Source: Burkholderia territorii
GTDB lineage: Bacteria; Pseudomonadota; Gammaproteobacteria; Burkholderiales; Burkholderiaceae
Assembly: GCF_902833055.1 (NCBI RefSeq)
Contig: NZ_CADFEJ010000017.1
Coordinates: 62,001-126,000 of the forward strand
Length of the DNA: 64,000 nucleotides
Reading direction: 5' to 3'
Under the pieces are notes generated by a model. That model did not search any database, was not told where the DNA came from, and saw only the letters and a program-made list of their open reading frames with translations. The position numbers were made by a program, and so were the translations under genes. The stretch's first letter is position 1; each line of letters begins with the position of its first letter. Shown piece after piece: positions 61,988 through 64,000 of the stretch.

Positions 61988-62953
61988 TCAGTGCAGCTTG
62001 ATGCTAGGGAAACGAATCCCGCCCGGTGCGGGCGGCGTCATCTGCATTGCCGGCACGTTCGTCGCGCTGGCCGGGTTCGGTGCTTCGGCGCCGCCCGATG
62101 CCGGCGCAGCAACGGCCGCGCCCGATGCACCGGCCGGTGCCGTCGCGCCGCCGACCGCCGCCGCGCCTGCCGTTCCGGCCGCGCCGGCTGCCGCCGGTGC
62201 CGCGCCGTCGTCCGGCAGGTCGTACTTCGGCAGCGCATCGTTGTTCGACGCCGTCGACGCCTCGCCGCGCGCGTTGTCGATCAGCATCTGGCGGCGCTGC
62301 AGGTAGGCGTTGCGCACGAACGAATACTTGTCGAGCGCCGCGGCATCCAGCACGTCGCCGGCGCCGAGCAGATTCGCGCGCGTATTGACGAGGTTCACGC
62401 CGAACAGGCCCCAGCTCAGGCCGTCCGGCTTCACGTACGTGAGCGGATTGCCCACGTAGTCGACACCGAGGCCGGCCGTGTCGCGCAGCGTGCTCGGGCC
62501 GAGCAGCGGCAGCACCAGATACGGGCCCGACGGCATGCCGTAGCGGCCCATCGTGATCCCGAAGTCGGCCGTGTGCTTCGGCAGTTTCGCGATCGTCGCG
62601 ACGTCGAACAGGCCGCCGACGCCGAACACCGTGTTGATCACCACGCGCATGATGTCGCCGACACCGTCCGCGATTCGCAGCTGCACGATGTTGTTCGCGG
62701 CGATGTAGACGTCGCCGATGTTCGAGAAGAAGTTGGTCACGCTGTCGCGCACCGGCTGCGGCACCACGTACTGGTAGCCCTTCGCGACCGGCTTCAGCGC
62801 GTACGTGTCGACCGTGTCGTTGAACTTGTACATCGTCCGGTTGAAGCCTTCGAGCGGATCGCCCTTGGTCGGCGTCTGCACGGTCGCGCAACCGCTCAAC
62901 GCGGCGACTGCCGCCACCGCGAGCGCGGCGTGCCTGATGCGGATCGTCTGCAT
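61988..62953 (-). CDS. mlaA: MlaA (VacJ) outer-membrane lipoprotein
   Basis: MlaA takes misplaced phospholipids from the outer leaflet. The 321-aa product has a lipobox ALSGC (Cys 22), and motifs DPLEGFNRTMYKFND and GRYGMPSGPYLVLPLLGPS. A Pro/Ala/Gly-rich tail of about 85 residues follows residue 236, absent from the E. coli protein. ATG 62953 was chosen for its GAGGG spacing; ATG 62959 is possible. Confidence 0.95.
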   Translation of the reverse strand: MQTIRIRHAALAVAAVAALSGCATVQTPTKGDPLEGFNRTMYKFNDTVDTYALKPVAKGYQYVVPQPVRDSVTNFFSNIGDVYIAANNIVQLRIADGVGDIMRVVINTVFGVGGLFDVATIAKLPKHTADFGITMGRYGMPSGPYLVLPLLGPSTLRDTAGLGVDYVGNPLTYVKPDGLSWGLFGVNLVNTRANLLGAGDVLDAAALDKYSFVRNAYLQRRQMLIDNARGEASTASNNDALPKYDLPDDGAAPAAAGAAGTAGAAAVGGATAPAGASGAAVAAPASGGAEAPNPASATNVPAMQMTPPAPGGIRFPSIKLH

Positions 62954-62985
62954 GGTCATTACCCTCTTGTCTTTCTCTCGTGTGG

Positions 62986-63555
62986 TTATTGGGCCGCCGA
63001 ACCGGACACCGCGGACGCCGGCACCGCCACCGGAGCCGGTGCGGCGGGTGCGCCCGGCGCCGCGGATGCGCCGCCTGCAGGCTTCGCGCCGCCCGCGTCG
63101 GCCGCCTTGCTGTACAGGAACTGGCCGATCAGGTTCTCGAGCACGATCGCCGACTGCGTCATCGTGATCGTATCGCCGGCCTTCAGCATTTCGGTGTCGC
63201 CGCCCGGATCGAGGCCGATGTACTGCTCGCCGAGCAGGCCGGACGTCAGGATCTTCGCCGACGAATCCTTCGGGAACTGGTACTGGCCGTCGACGTCGAT
63301 CGTGACGACCGCCTGGTACGTGTTCGTGTCGAAGCCGATCGACTTCACGCGGCCGACCACGACGCCCGCGCTCTTCACGGCGGCGCGCGGCTTGAGCCCG
63401 CCGATGTTGTCGAACTTCATCCTCACCGAGTAGGTCGGCTGAAACGACAGCGAACTCATGTTGCCGACCTTGAGCGCCAGGAACAGCACCGCAAGGAAGC
63501 CCACCACCACGAACAGGCCGACCCAGAAGTCGAGAGCAGTCTTTTTCATCTTCAT
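62986..63555 (-). CDS. mlaD: MlaD, MCE-domain protein of the Mla transporter
   Basis: MlaD forms a hexameric ring that passes lipid to MlaE. The 189-aa product has one N-terminal membrane helix (about 10-30) and an MCE domain (about 40-120: GLKPRAAVKSAGVVVGRV; GLLGEQYIGLDPGGD), then an Ala/Pro tail of about 35 residues. The start may be 63549. Confidence 0.96.
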   Translation of the reverse strand: MKMKKTALDFWVGLFVVVGFLAVLFLALKVGNMSSLSFQPTYSVRMKFDNIGGLKPRAAVKSAGVVVGRVKSIGFDTNTYQAVVTIDVDGQYQFPKDSSAKILTSGLLGEQYIGLDPGGDTEMLKAGDTITMTQSAIVLENLIGQFLYSKAADAGGAKPAGGASAAPGAPAAPAPVAVPASAVSGSAAQ

Positions 63556-63579
63556 CCCAAAATTTGGCTTGGCTGAGGC

Positions 63580-64000
63580 TTAGCTGAACATCAGCGCGGT
63601 CAGCAGGAAATCGAGGCCGAGTACGGCGAGCGACGCGAACACGACCGTCTTGGTCGTCGCGCGCGACACGCCCTCGGGCGTGGGCTTCGCTTCATACCCT
63701 TGAAACAGTGCAATGAAGGTCACGGCGAACCCGAACACGATGCTCTTGATCACGCCGTTGCCGACGTCGGCCCACACCTCGACCCCGCCCTGCATCTGCG
63801 ACCAGAACGCGCCCGGATCGACGCCGATCAGCACGACCCCGACGAAATATCCGCCGAGCACGCCGACCGCGTTGAAGATCGCCGCGAGCAGCGGCATCGC
63901 GATGATGCCGGCCCACAGGCGCGGCGCGATCACCGTCTTGATCGGGTCGACGGCCATCATTTCGAGTGCGGTGAGCTGCTCGCCCGCCTTCATCAGGCCG
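63580..64000 (-). CDS. mlaE: MlaE permease of the Mla transporter (5' end outside window)
   Basis: Only the C-terminal 139 residues lie in the window; the frame is open to the right edge. The family segment EQLTALEMMAVDPIKTVI and four hydrophobic helices are present, with CDS end at 63580. Together with mlaD, mlaA, mlaC and mlaB it forms one unit; mlaF should lie to the right. Confidence 0.94.
   Translation of the reverse strand, partial: GLMKAGEQLTALEMMAVDPIKTVIAPRLWAGIIAMPLLAAIFNAVGVLGGYFVGVVLIGVDPGAFWSQMQGGVEVWADVGNGVIKSIVFGFAVTFIALFQGYEAKPTPEGVSRATTKTVVFASLAVLGLDFLLTALMFS

Overview
The window looks like chromosome 1 of a Burkholderia, probably a cepacia-complex species. GC is very high almost throughout. 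Gene order is typical of the genus: mla, murA, a his cluster containing marC, hint and tatABC; petABC, sspA and sspB; and a type VI secretion system (T6SS) with tssJKL divergent from tagM-tssBC-hcp-tssEFGH-tssA. The species call is inference from gene content, because no database search was possible.

Region 1 (1-19.6 kb) is a T6SS locus. A divergent control region near 16.4-16.7 kb separates tssJ-tssK-tssL (+) from a long minus-strand unit: TPR lipoprotein, tssB, tssC, hcp, tssE, tssF, tssG, clpV, tssA. After tssA comes a payload module: vgrG, a 470-aa putative membrane-active effector, and two tandem paralogous membrane proteins that are probably immunity proteins (the second runs off the left edge). 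TssM is not in the window.

Region 2 (19.6-32.9 kb) is accessory. A second module, vgrG2-rhs-immunity, occupies 22.0-30.1 kb. Between it and tssL lies a lower-GC patch of small orphan immunity-like genes: an immunity pseudogene, an unexplained 55-codon ORF and a 95-bp fragment of tssL. To the right are a periplasmic amino-acid-binding protein, a 67-aa protein, a C-terminal remnant of what may be a papain-like toxin, and a protein made of two copies of a CxxH...CxxC domain.

Region 3 (32.9-40.6 kb) is a compact genomic island in a tRNA-Thr(UGU) gene, bounded by a perfect 49-bp direct repeat. It carries a truncated tyrosine integrase, a six-helix membrane protein, a type IV abiE toxin-antitoxin pair whose toxin is frameshifted, and a 1354-aa protein. 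That protein combines an XRE helix-turn-helix, a nuclease-like domain, a degenerate ATPase-like segment and a long helical C-terminus. It is divergent from abiE, and a perfect inverted repeat covers its predicted -10 box. This is the best candidate here for an undescribed, probably anti-phage, system.

Region 4 (40.6-64 kb) is core chromosome: sspB and sspA; cytochrome bc1 (petABC); a NIF3 protein; an HtrA-type protease; then one nearly continuous minus-strand run of mlaE-D-A-C-B, an ABC-2 exporter, an IbaG/BolA protein, murA, hisG-D-C-B, marC, hisH-A-F-I-E, a DUF4870-like membrane protein, a HIT protein and tatABC. Many junctions are 4-bp stop/start overlaps, which suggests translational coupling.
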